DNA of 64,000 nt from Strongylocentrotus purpuratus (lineage: Eukaryota; Echinodermata; Echinoidea; Camarodonta; Strongylocentrotidae). The stretch covers positions 684,501 through 748,500 of the forward strand of contig NW_022145613.1 in assembly GCF_000002235.5 (NCBI RefSeq). The letters are read 5' to 3'. Positions within the stretch are counted from its first letter, which is position 1; every line of letters begins with the position of its first letter. The notes below the pieces were generated by a model that was given only the letters and a program-made list of their open reading frames with translations, was not told where the DNA came from and searched no databases. A program made the position numbers and the translations under genes. Positions 1 to 12,200 of the stretch are shown here, in pieces.

Positions 1-501
1 CCTTTCTTTCTCTTCACCTTCATGTTACTTCTACTACAGTAATCTCTCCTTCTTTCTAATCTAGGAGTAAACTTCTCTTCTTTTACTTGTTTATATGAAA
101 TGTTATACCTGACCTTGTAAGATAATGGTATGAAAGCATACCTGCCAACTGTTTGGAATATTCAGATTTTTCAAAATCCTGAATGACCCAAACAAAATTT
201 TAATAGCCAAATTTGGCTTGTTTTACCATGTGCCACGATTTGAGAGTTTTTGAATGGCTGCAAGATCAACAGTGAATTTGTATTCGCTGTTTTGTGCAGA
301 TTTACCACGAATTGCCAGTTACACATGGTAAGGCCATGCAATCGCCTGGTACAGATTTTTTATTTAGTCAATCCATCAAATCCTGTTCACTTGTTTACAC
401 ATGACATAGTAAAATGCAGAGACGAGAAATAAAACCTTGTATTTGGAATTTGTAGATAAATAGTAAGTGGGTGAAAGACAAAGTGCATCCAAAAAAGCCC
501 A

Positions 502-519
502 CCCCCCCCCCCCCCCCCC
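502..519. repeat. poly(C) tract, 18 nt
   Basis: An uninterrupted run of 18 C is followed by CA and an A run. It is one of many G/C homopolymers in this window and may form a G-quadruplex on the minus strand. Confidence 0.9.
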
Positions 520-745
520 ACAAAAAAAATGGCAATCAAACTTATCTGTCTGTTATAAGACAAAGACAAAGTTATTAGCACTAAAGATTAATTTATGATA
601 TCAGTAGAATGCTGAAATCTTTTTTTACCTACAGCTATTGTGATATCATAAGTTGTGCATGTTAAGGCAAAAGTCTATTTTTGTAATTTCATTTGCACTG
701 TATACATTGTACAATTTTGTTTTATGTACATTCCATGTTGAAGTG

Positions 746-751
746 AATAAA
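746..751 (+). terminator. possible poly(A) signal of a plus-strand gene entering from the left
   Basis: AATAAA follows a T-rich, TGTA-rich stretch and is followed by GACTTTTTGC, which resembles a 3'-UTR end. If real, the first 770 bases are the 3' UTR of a convergent neighbour. No coding sequence of that neighbour is visible, so the call rests on the hexamer and base composition only. Confidence 0.25.
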
Positions 752-1349
752 TGACTTTTTGCTAAATGAGACAAAATTTATTTTGAATGTTGTATTGTAA
801 CTTGCTAAATGGTTCTTTTTGAGTAAATATGAAAGTTCAGCAATCAAACAAGTTCATCGCATTGAATTTTTAAAGCATTGTAAACTACTATTCGATTATG
901 ACAATTGTTATCAGAATTGCTCCATTTGTGAAACACCAGCGTAACTACAAATGTGCATGTCTGTTCTATCATTAAAGGGATTGGGTACCAGAATCTTTGC
1001 CTCGGATTCTAAACAAAATCCTGGATTTAGCTCATGCTGCAATCATAATTACAAAAGACTTTTACAATCCGATCGCCTGTCTGATTATCAAGATATCAAT
1101 ATTTTTGATTGGAATTAGAAATGTCAAAAACTGCTTGCCAAATGGTTTTGAACAGTTCGTTATAACACTTCAGTCTATTGGGGAAAATGAATATGGTAAA
1201 ACCGGCCACTCAAAATTGTTTGCTTTTTTGAAGGACTTCATGATCATTTTGAAGCGCATTTTTTTTTAAAGGCTTCAATGTTACACCATATCACAGATAC
1301 TGATAACACGTAGGGCCATGCATCTCAGATTTGTAAAACTGGAAACTTG

Positions 1350-1775
1350 TTAAAGATAAAGACCAGTGATGGTCATGCGATTGCATTGTGAAAGAAACGT
1401 TGTGGAATCGATCAGAAAAGGTTGATCATCTAGCATATAAGTATTGGTGTGTACTGCAAGGTTCTGGAATCATCAAAATGATAAGAAATTTGGCCCAGTC
1501 TTTGTAAAGTTACAAGCACTGTACACAGAAAGAGGTATATGGGACTACGCACACATGCACGACATGTGCGTTATATCTTTCGCACACCAATAGATAAACT
1601 AATTTACCAAATATATTAATTAGTAGGCGGTTTCCTGGCAATGTCATGTCGAATCTTCCCGCCTCGCTCAGTACAACATATTAGTCAAAACATATTCTTT
1701 CACATGATTGGTAATAAGAGCTTCCATTTCATTTGTTGAAATTGGGGCATTTCCAATACTGGTCTTTACCTTTAA
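1350..1775 (-). mobile_element. TTAA-flanked MITE, copy 1 (piggyBac-like)
   Basis: The copy is bounded by TTAA on both sides (1350-1353 and 1772-1775). Its ends are near-inverted: AGATAAAGACCAGT on the left and ACTGGTCTTTACCT on the right. Reverse-complemented, it matches 61622-62013 over most of its length, including long shared blocks around CTGGGCCAAATTTCTTATCA. There is no coding capacity. TTAA duplications are typical of piggyBac elements, but the superfamily is inferred from the ends alone. Confidence 0.65.
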
Positions 1776-2445
1776 ACAATACCTTTAAATGTCTACAATA
1801 CAGACTTTTCCCAACGTCAGAAGATCTCCCGAAGACACTGTAATTGTCACGTTGTGTTATACATGTACTAGTATCAATCAAAGGCAAATCCTACCCCAAA
1901 AACTTGTTGATTTGATTGAAAACGGACACTATAACAATTTTTAAAGAAAAATCAGACAAAAAAATTATGGATTTTTGAATATGTAAACAGTCACTACAAT
2001 CAAATTAGCAAATTGTTTATGAAACTGTGATGTCATATGCATACGTAAAGTAATGCCTATTTTGTGTATTGTTTTATCATAAATTCCAAATTTCTGTTCA
2101 AAAAACTATTTTTCTTACATCTTTGCCCAAACTACATCGATGGTGATAATTTATTGGACTACGTACATGTATCTTTATAAAGTCAGCATTTATTCAAATT
2201 CATCACAGGAATCTTTTGGATTCAATTATAAATTATACAATTTTTCTCCATGTTTATGAGAAATGTATTATTTCATTATAGGTACATCATTGGAATAGCA
2301 TAGCTACACTGTACTATCAAAATAATGAGGATTTTAAGTATTGGGGGAAATTAGATATAGAGATTTTTAATGAAACAATACACAAAACAAATGGCCTTTA
2401 GCATACTCATGAAATCAGTTTGATGTGTAATTTTCTTGTTTCTTT

Positions 2446-2458
2446 GGGGGGGGGGGGG
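2446..2458. repeat. poly(G) tract, 13 nt
   Basis: A run of 13 G sits in otherwise AT-rich DNA. There is no element boundary visible next to it. Confidence 0.85.
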
Positions 2459-4881
2459 TTAATTAAACAATTCATTAATATCTTTCCTATTTGTCTGATT
2501 TCTTTTTATTCTGCTCGTGCTTATTATCAAATTCATTTCTCCTGGAGCTGTACACCCTTTTAAGTTAAATCCAGCCACATAATATTCTAATATTACTGTG
2601 GATTTCTTTTTTAATGGCTGAAAAACACCCTTCAGACGCAGTGAAACAGTCAACAATAGCAAATCTCTACATGATAGCTTTTATTTACAACTTAATCATT
2701 TGTGATCTGTTCATGAATACTTTGAAAGCATATTGTGTCACAAAACAAATGAGAAACAAAAAGAGGAAATACCATCAAAAATTGTTCTTTGAATTATAAA
2801 GTGAAAAAAAAGATGAAGTCTCCAAATCCTGACTTTAAAAACCAACCATTTGTGCATAAACTGTCATTTAGCATAATATATTTATTAAATCATCGTTAAT
2901 GCCATTATAGTTCTAAGCTTTGAAAGATTATCAGAGTTCAAAATTTTAGTGTTGGGAATTGGATAGGAATAACCAATAGAGTTCAAGAAGTAGAAACTTA
3001 GCAGGATTGCTCAGGTTTATGAGATGGGTTGTTTGGTGTTTTGCCAATTAGTTAAGTCATAAAAACAAAAGTATCTTCAAGACCCAGAGGCTTTACGTCT
3101 AGTCATCCACCTATACAACTAGATTCTGAAAACAGGTGCAACCAATTTGAGGAAATTTGATCCATTACAAAGATTCAAACATGAAATGTATTAACAGCTA
3201 TTTGAAGGTGATGAAACTGCACAAGATAGTTGATTGTCAGTACTCCTAAAAAATGGGGAAATGATTTGGTTACGGAAACATCACCTGTATAAAGAAATAG
3301 ATTACCCCTTCACTTTATGTTATTACCTATACTTCTAATCTTAATCCACATACAATACTATATCTGTTATGTTGAATATCTCAAGGGTCTATCATCAATG
3401 AAAGTTACCCTATAAATACAACACTACTCCTATCCCTTAACGTACACCATTTTGTTATCTGCTCCGTCACATGCTATGCTACATCATATTCGATCTCAGT
3501 TTGGCTTGGAAATCTGCTTCAGGGATTGTCTCATCAAGGTTTTTGTTACAATGCATAGTGATGTTTTGAGTATATAGTTCACATTATCAACGATGCATAC
3601 ACTACCATGTAAGCACTTTTAACTCCTGAATAAACATGTTGAGGAATAAAACTATAGGTGTATACAAAATGAAATGATGGCATGGTTCCTAATTTAAATA
3701 CTGTTATCAATTAAAACTGATGACAGGACAGAGGAGGTGAGTATTAATCAAATTCCATTCCATGGAAAAAATCCTTTGAGGAATGATTTTCATGAGATAT
3801 ATATGAATTTATGAACAAGTATTGAAAAATGTGAACAAAAATGTATTAACAAAAATATTTCACGAATACAACTATGCCTATAACGATATTCAACTTCTTG
3901 CATCTAACAAGTGATGGACTTTAACCATTGCCCCTGTGACCCTCAAATTGATTAAATTCATCCTACTTATTCTTATCAAACTATTGACATTAACCACTAT
4001 CATTACCAAAATGATTGACATTATATCACGTTTTCCTCCTACAAGTATAACATACACGTCCCTTTAAACATTGGACTGTGAGATATGAGATGCATCAGTT
4101 ACTAACATTTTGATGCTTCAATGCATAGAGACCTACTGGGGACTTTAACATAAAGCCTACCGTTATGCATCGTCAACCTTTACAAACATACCATTTCATT
4201 GTTTCTTCAGTCGGATAAATAGCACATAATGCACATAATGTGTAAGTGCTAAATTTTATGAAATAACAACAAATTGGAACATTTCCATTGTAACCTAAAC
4301 ATATAAATCTCATTAATGGTTGTTGAAATTTGTAGGGGTTTATATCACAACCCATTGACTACTGTATTCTCTCTTTCCCATAAGCTTTATATAGGAGCCA
4401 TCTAGTTCCAGTTGGCAAAGGGTTAAAGTAATTAGCAACCAGAGGACTTATAGCTCATGTCCTATCCAAGAGACTAGTTAGTTCATGATTACACATTACT
4501 AAAGCACTCTGCAAGGAAATATATTGACATTTCTCTCAATTAGTGGACAATTAATTTAATTATTACAGGAATTAAGTTACAACTTACTTCTAATTTTTCT
4601 ACACAGAAATTAAACAGAAGAGAACAGCTCTATAAGTGATTATTCTTCAATACTACAACATATTTATATAAATCAAATATAAACATCAGCCATTTTAAAT
4701 GGAAAATTTTCCTACCTAACATGCACTATTCAAAGCAACAACAACAACAATTAATACATATCATACTTTAAATATATTTTCTTTTCATTCCATAACAATA
4801 TCAAGGATTATCTCAATGTGTTAAAATGCCATTCATTAATAATCACCTCCCTTTGACTGTTCCTATCATATATTTGTATTA

Positions 4882-4940
4882 CCCCCCCCCCCCTTTCCTC
4901 TCCCAATTCTACCCCCCCCCCCAAAAAAAAAAAAAAAAAA
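4882..4940. repeat. paired poly(C) tracts followed by poly(A)
   Basis: A C12 tract, a short pyrimidine spacer, a C11 tract and then A18 lie in a row. This resembles the C-tract/A-tract joints found inside the TIR elements at 18 kb and 45 kb, but no element ends were found here. Confidence 0.7.
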
Positions 4941-5148
4941 CAAACAAAAAAACCCTCTCTCTAAATTCTATAATCTAAACTCCATCACCTCTCACAAAAT
5001 ATGTTTTGTAGTCGATGACAATATTCAATATATCCCTTACTCAGATTAATCATTATTCTGTATTACTTACAATTATATTCTTTCTCTGCCAAATATATAT
5101 TAGATTTAGGCCAATATTCTTTCATATCACTCTCTATTAGAAACTTTA

Positions 5149-5227
5149 AGCCCATTTACAGTGCGTTAGAGCTGCACAACACAGTGTTAGCGAAATCAAG
5201 AAGGTTGGATGGTAATGTAAATGGGCT
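5149..5227. repeat. short inverted-repeat element (79 bp)
   Basis: AGCCCATTTACA at 5149-5160 is the exact reverse complement of TGTAAATGGGCT at 5216-5227, enclosing about 55 bp. It looks like a very small MITE or a solo hairpin. No target duplication is clear. Confidence 0.4.
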
Positions 5228-5924
5228 AAATTTATTACAGATCCTGGCAAAACATTATGAACATTATGAACATTAGTAACCCTTGCAACTTCAGAGAAAT
5301 CTGGTTTGTAACATGCATGATACACATGAACAGTCAAAGTTCAATGTATAGTTTACATTGAGGAAATGAATTCAAATTAATGTTTGATATTTTCTTCTTT
5401 TCAATGAGGCTTGTGCCGAGGAATGTAATCTCTTTTGCCGAAATTGACAAGGGCAATTAAATTGAACCCATGGTTGAATCATGGGTGACACATTCACCAC
5501 AGACTAATAAAGATATCACTATGCATTTATGAGTGATGGATTGCATTGGACATAGGACATGCTTGTATAAAACCTATAGAGGTTTCAACCATTCTTTTTG
5601 TGAATTTGGAACCATGTTACTATTAACATTACATACTACAGCTGTAGGAATTCATACTACACTATAGTCTGTCCTATTTTTTTACAGCATTCGATCACTG
5701 AACAGAAGTGAAATAAAAGCATGCAACATTTCATATTTAGAATCTATGTATTCATCTATTCATTGAGTAATACTTGATGTCAGGATGCTTAGCGAAACAT
5801 GAAGATGAATATCTTGCATGAGGCTGCAGTCATACCTTCCCTCTCCATGTTGTTTACAGCATGAGCACAAACACAATTCCAATCAGAATATTTCATTACA
5901 ATGTCTATGTTGAGAGTCCATCTC

Positions 5925-6262
5925 TTATGAAGAGGGTGCTGATGATGCTGGCAGAGGCGACGCCCCAATGCCTGCCGGTAAGGTAGGTAGTGGTGTTGGC
6001 CCCGGTATCGAGATACCACCAGGCAGACTAACAGCTGGAGGAGGGGGCAGGTTTGAGACCGGGGCAGGCGACGCCCCTAGGGAGATGGGAGCTGGTGATG
6101 CACCTCCCACTGGGGCGGGGCTGATACCAGATGTGTTAGGTGAATATGCCGAGGAGGATGATGTGTTGAGAGCAGGGAAGTTAGCGAGATTGACCGACGG
6201 TAAAGAGACATTGATGTTGGGTAGGCCTGGCACATTGGCTAAACTCACTGGTGGCAGCATGC
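5925..6262 (-). CDS. GORASP2: GRASP exon 8 (residues 351-462 and stop)
   Basis: The acceptor TTTCAG joins in phase 1 to exon 7 (A|GC, Ser351). The exon encodes [20 protein letters not shown], which resembles the vertebrate PGLPNLPNLNLNLP tail. GASPAP-type repeats and a Pro-rich end follow, with stop TAA at 5925-5927. The antisense strand is also open across this exon because of its GC-rich repeats. Confidence 0.88.
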
Positions 6263-9200
6263 CTGAAACTAGCAATAAGACAAGAGGAAATGAAATCATA
6301 ATAAAAGAAATGATGATGTAATTATGACATGATGACAAGGGAACTAAATCTTTACAGCACACATAACATTTGAATTTAACTTCCTATGCATGCTTATTTG
6401 AAATGACATATAAATTGAACAGAAAACCCCCATAACTTGAAAAGGGTATCAAAAACCAAATTATTTCTGCCCTAAATGTTAACCAGTAATTTTAGTTAAT
6501 TAAATTTCAGGGAAATAAAAAAGGCATTACAAATTTTTGATAGGAAAGTCTGCAAGATTCAAAGATTCATAGTTAATGCAATACACATTTACCATAGTGA
6601 ATCATCATCATGTACAAATTCCACAGCTACATAGATAAGATAAATTCTTGTGACATTCTTACTGGTACTCGCTTCATTCTCAATCAAGGTGCCACATAGC
6701 AGGTCCACTGGCCCAGTAGTGCCAGAACATGTTTGGAGTATCATGTGTTACAACTGCAAAATATTATTGAATTGCCACTACTGCATCTATCCTTAGGCAT
6801 ACAAAAAAAGAGATGTTGCATTGCCCTCCCAAAAATCTTGAAATCAACGGTCGGCTTTTTTTTAAGTTTTAATTTTTTTTACCGAGTTTTAGATTTTTTT
6901 TTTTAATGAATACAAAAAATATGTATTGAAGCATTCAAAACTGTGAAACATCAGCCCAAAGAGGGAGGAAAAAAAAAGAATTTCAACCGATCCATGTTTT
7001 GGCACCTAAAGCCAATACAAAATTATTTTTTTTTAGGCCTAATGTGACTATGGAACTACTGGATGATGATAGAGCTTACTCGGTCCAGAGAGTGGTGGTG
7101 GAATGGAAGCACCCGATGGAGATGCTCCTGGTGTTACATTGAGGTTAAGAGGAGGAACCATTCCTCCTGCTGGACTCTGATACAAAGATGGTGTTCCTGT
7201 TGTCATGGGAACCGTAGTCCCTCCTCCAAGTGTGACTGGAGAGGGTGCGGTTGCACTCAGGTTGGGCTGGGCAAGCGGAGGGGCTACACCTGCTGCTGCT
7301 GAGATACCAGCGGGTGTGGCACCAGTGGGCGTGGCTCCTGGTGTTAGAGCAAGGTCTGCCAGGTTGGTCTGGAGACCAGCCACTGAATTAGAAGGAGTCG
7401 AGGCTAATGAGACCTGTACAAATGATGAAATAAATTTATTACAATTATAATAAATGTACAACACAATATGGGAAAAAAATGATGTTTGCTTGGTATAATT
7501 CAAAGCAATTCGGGGGATGGCCAAATATTCAGTGAGCTTTACATTAAACTATGCTTCCTTCAGGAAGATCTGTCATATATTACCTTGAAAACGTTATTAC
7601 CTTTCATTCTATATCATTAAAATTGTGGAATATGAAATCTTTATATATATATAAAATTATATGCACAACAATATCTTGACATATCATATCAATCTTTTTC
7701 AAAGTGGTTTCTATTCTACTTGTCTATATTATATAATACAAATTTCTGTAACTATTTCTATAAAGAAATACACTTTTACTTTCAGAATTAGCCATTAGGT
7801 CTTGAATCACTTCTGGCATGCAAAAACTCAGCATAATTTTGTGGGAGTCTTGTAGGAAAAATCTTTAAAATCAGATGAATGTAATATCTGAATGTTTGTG
7901 ATGCTATGTGAGGCATACCTCTGAGAATCCATCAGGTGGAGCTGATGTAGATTGATCTCCTGCTGCTGCTGATGCTTTTAAATGTGCACTAATATCAATC
8001 GTCTGACCTTCAGGGAATGACCTTGTGGGAATCCGATGAAGGTAACCATATCCAATGCCACAACCCATACTGAGGAACAGGAAACAATAAAGAAAACTGT
8101 AACATACTATCTCTGAAATTGCATGCTGAAAAATCAAGTCAAAATGGTGATGGGAGACATAATTATATGGATGATTCTTTTAAATTAGTCCACTAGTTTA
8201 AATGAAATCTGATTGTAGGGACGTTAGTAATTTGGTACAGATTTCTTTTTTTTCTTCTTTTTTTAAATGATTCTGACTGAAATTGAATATAAATACTTTC
8301 CTTACACCAAATGTCTGTCATTTTCCTCATAGTATGCATTCGTTTGCGTTTATAAAAAAAATCCTTTTGTGCCAAGATTTGAAAAACTATTTTCATAAAT
8401 TTTATGTCAAGAGTGCTTTTCGGCATTTAAAAACTATATTTCATGTTAAGGTTGTCATTAAATATCTTTACCACAACCATCTCGACAATGTAAGTACCTA
8501 CTTTTGTTTTATTCATAAAGAAATGTTTACTTTGCACGTACAGTAAAACATTCTAGGGTGGGATTTGTTGGAAGGGTTAAGGTTTTGGTAATCTAAAGAT
8601 AGAAACGTTCGAGTAAAGATACCTTCCTTCTCCTCCCCAGTTCCTATTAGGTGTGATGGTGACCTCTCTACACCCGTCTGTCTCGACGTTATACATGTAG
8701 AGTTTGAGTGGCCTGCCCTCGTGTGACTCGATCAAGGAGAACAAGTCTTCTGACTGGAATTAGATAAACAGGGGGGAAATAATGAACAGAGATTGAGAAT
8801 AATCGGTAGAGTTAACACTTCATAAAAGTAGATAATATGACATGTGTTGATTTATATGACTAACAGTTGGTTGTACACAAACCTGGCATGCATGCTTCAA
8901 AAACAAATCAAACATTGCAAACATGCAGTCATATATAGATTCCACCTAAATGAAGTATGGATGTCCTGGGCTGCATATTATAAAGAGTTATAATTTATCT
9001 TAAGTTTGAGCGATACATGATGAGACATATGCTCAATATTAACCTTACCATCAATCAACAAATTTTATAATACATGGCAAAGGTATAGTAACAAAGCTGC
9101 AGTATGGTAGCAGTACTCTCAATGTCGGGTATATGTTGCACACATAATGAGTGAATGAATCCAATGAACGGGTAATAATCAAGTTATAGAGACATGTATA

Positions 9201-12200
9201 TCTAAGCATTATAGCAATCCGAATAATTAGCATTTTAAATTCAGCTTTGTCTGTGTGCATTGCAAAGTATCTGAGTATCATGTACAATATCAAAATTACT
9301 GACATTGAAACTTCTTTACTTATTACTATTATCAAAGATACCGAGATGTGAAGATACAATACACAAGTCATGGGAAACTTTCAGCTGAAACGAAGAAGCT
9401 TGATGCTCATACTCACCTCCAGAAGCACCGAGTCTGCCCCAATGATGTAGTCTGTATTAGCTCTGAACCCTGCTATTGATGCTGGGGAGTTGGGTTGCAC
9501 ATCCTGTGAAGGAAACAAGATGGAATGTTGAGATTTACCCTCTAATTTATAGACACACATTTCTCACATATTTCAATTCTGTCACTTCATTTCATATCCC
9601 TAAGAAGAGCAAAGAATACCCCTATTCTCTGTAATTCCTTCAAAGATAGTTTCTACTAGTTTTCTAGCTATTTATATGTCAGCAATAAATGTCTTTTCAG
9701 AGCAGAATATTCATGAAATCATGTTTCGTTATAATCAGCATTTTGGGATGGATAATGCAAGATTTGTGTGATGTGGTTAATAAAGACTCTTTCCTCGAAA
9801 GGTACAATGATGGTGACGAATGAATTTGCAAAAATACAGTGGCATAGCAACAGAGGGGGCATATGCCACTCCCTTTCCCTCTAAAATTGAAAATAAATAA
9901 TAAAAAGAAAGGGAGAAAGGAAAAGAGAGGGGCAGAGAGAAATAGAAAGAAAAAGGGAAAGCAATATGAAAAGAAGAATGATACGACTCCCTTCCACCTC
10001 CTCTCACACTATGCCCTTGTTCTCTCACATTACAGCTATCGAGTACCTCCCCCCCTCCCCTCCCCCCCCCCCACAAGATCAGTGCCCAATAAATAGCTGG
10101 ACCCACCCAACAGGGCCTACACCAATGGCTGAATATGAATATGACTGAAAGGAATTGAACTTACCAAGACATGCCAGACATTCTCATTAGCACCTTCAAA
10201 TGAACAAAACCTGATGCTGACACCGAGCAAACCTTGACCACCCCATCTGTTGTTTGGTGTTAGTGTAACCTCCCTAACACTCAATGCCTTGCTGCTATAA
10301 ACCAACATCTTCACAGGCTTCTCCTCGTATTCCGTAAGAAGACGCTTCAGGGTGTCATCATCTTTGTCCTGGAATAAGAAATCAAGATAATTCCTCATCA
10401 CCAAGCACAAGAAACTTATCTCAGCAACACTGCACTAGTTAATCCTCTTACACATAAACCTTGTTGCTAATGGGTCATTCCGTGACAAATAATCCCCTTT
10501 TATTTCTTTAAATTTAAGCCAGACCGCGTTCAATTTGACCCCAATGTGGTACGTAGTTAATAATCAAGGCTTTCTAAGCAGACATTAGAGATCTAGCCTT
10601 ATCTATTCAAAAGTTTTCACACACTGGCATGAATTTTGCCAGTAGTAAATGCTTAAATAACTATACATTTACTCAGTAATGACTCTGATGATCTGACAAA
10701 TGCTTATTGTAAAATTAATAACAATCCATATCATTAAGAAATAGATTCACATATATAATACAATAGATTCTGGTTGCTTTAGTGTTATGACTTACTAGTC
10801 TTGTGTTTCCAATAGCGATGACAAAATCAAAGAATGCTTCCAATCCAGCTTTGTGTCCTGGAGAATTCTCTTGCACCTGAATGAAAATAAAGAAATGTAT
10901 CTTATTTTAGAGTACCGGTAATTACAATTTCATATTCTGTCATAGTTATTTGCATTTAAGCAATATCAAATTTATGTAAAGTGAAATCATCACTGAGGAG
11001 GCGCGATAGCTCAGTCGGTAGAGCAGTGGTCTCGTAATCCGGTGACCCGGGTTCGAAACCAAGGCAATGCGCTAGTGCCCTTTGGTTAAAGGCATTAATC
11101 CTCACTACCAGGTCCCTCGGAGAGGACTTAAAGCCGTCGGCCGTCTGGTTGCTTACAAGCATTTATGCTTTCTTAGCAGTCAGGTAAAATAACCATCACA
11201 TTAATAGTAGAAAAAAAGATACATAAGGCCAAGTAAAATCTGTTTTCAGTTTCTTGTCCCCTCCCCTAATTTTAGGTTATATTCCAAAATATGTTACATG
11301 TATTTCTGACAATTTGAAAACTGTAATACCTCAAATATCATAGACAGACAAGTGACAAACAACAGCAAGTGCTACAACCCCATCAGAGCACAAACTGAAA
11401 ACTACAGGAGCTCATTCTTCCCATCTACCATCATTGAATGGAACCATTTGGATGAAAACACCATCAACTCCACATCAACCAGCACATTCAGGAAGGCCAT
11501 TGACAGAGCCTTCTACGTACCCCCGCGCCCTCTCTCTCAACAGATGCGTTTATGCACAGTAGGGCTCTGCATCGTACACATCCAGATCCAGATCCAGACT
11601 GGTTTTGGCATGAACTGCTGTGCATGTTGAGCAGGAAATTAGCTTGAAAGACTCTCTCATCTCTCGCATTTAGGAGACTGTCTGTACTGTCAGAGACTTC
11701 TGTCAACAGTTTTGGTAGCCTATTTGGGAGACTCCCATTATAGACAACTATTTCCTTTTATTTGAACATTTGCTGCAAGGGTTGGGAGATTACCTCTGCT
11801 GAAGTTTGATATGTGATAAACACATTTATCATGCCAAATTATTACTTTTAACCATCTGATTTTGAAATGTGCTGCCTACTTTTGTTCATGTATATTCCCC
11901 AACCTCTCTTGTATCCTTCCTCCGCTCAGGTCGGAGATCGTCGGCACTGTGACTGTGAGTCTGCCGAAGTTACATAAATGGCTTTCTATAGGTTGTTAAG
12001 TAGATTTTGATGGGTTGTGTGAAGGTTGCGTATAAAATAAAGGATAAGTGTATGCAGCTGTGTTTTGGCACTACTGCTGATGTGTCCAGCAGGGAGAAAG
12101 AGCCCTGACTCCAAGAACAGCGCAGGCGCAGATTCGAAGTATTGAGCAAACTGCTTTGTGTTGAGGTTATCCTTAATATGATTAATAAGGTCTTGACACA

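Larger units (their letters stand above)
1..5924. other. 3' flanking, non-coding DNA of the GRASP gene
   Basis: No coding exon is supportable here. The reading frames present are short, AT-rich and start at arbitrary codons. The stretch holds a possible plus-strand poly(A) signal near 746, a MITE copy, homopolymer tracts and a small inverted repeat, all listed separately. The 3' UTR of the minus-strand GRASP gene must run leftwards from 5924. TTTATT (AATAAA on the minus strand) occurs at 5231-5236 and further left, but I cannot decide which site is used. Confidence 0.6.

Noticed and set aside
5968..6321. 117-codon plus-strand frame antisense to GRASP exon 8
   Set aside because: The minus-strand exon has matching splice phase and family similarity; the antisense frame results from GC-rich repeats.
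7205..7450. Plus-strand frame antisense to GRASP exon 7
   Set aside because: Shadow of the coding strand, without its own splice or domain support.
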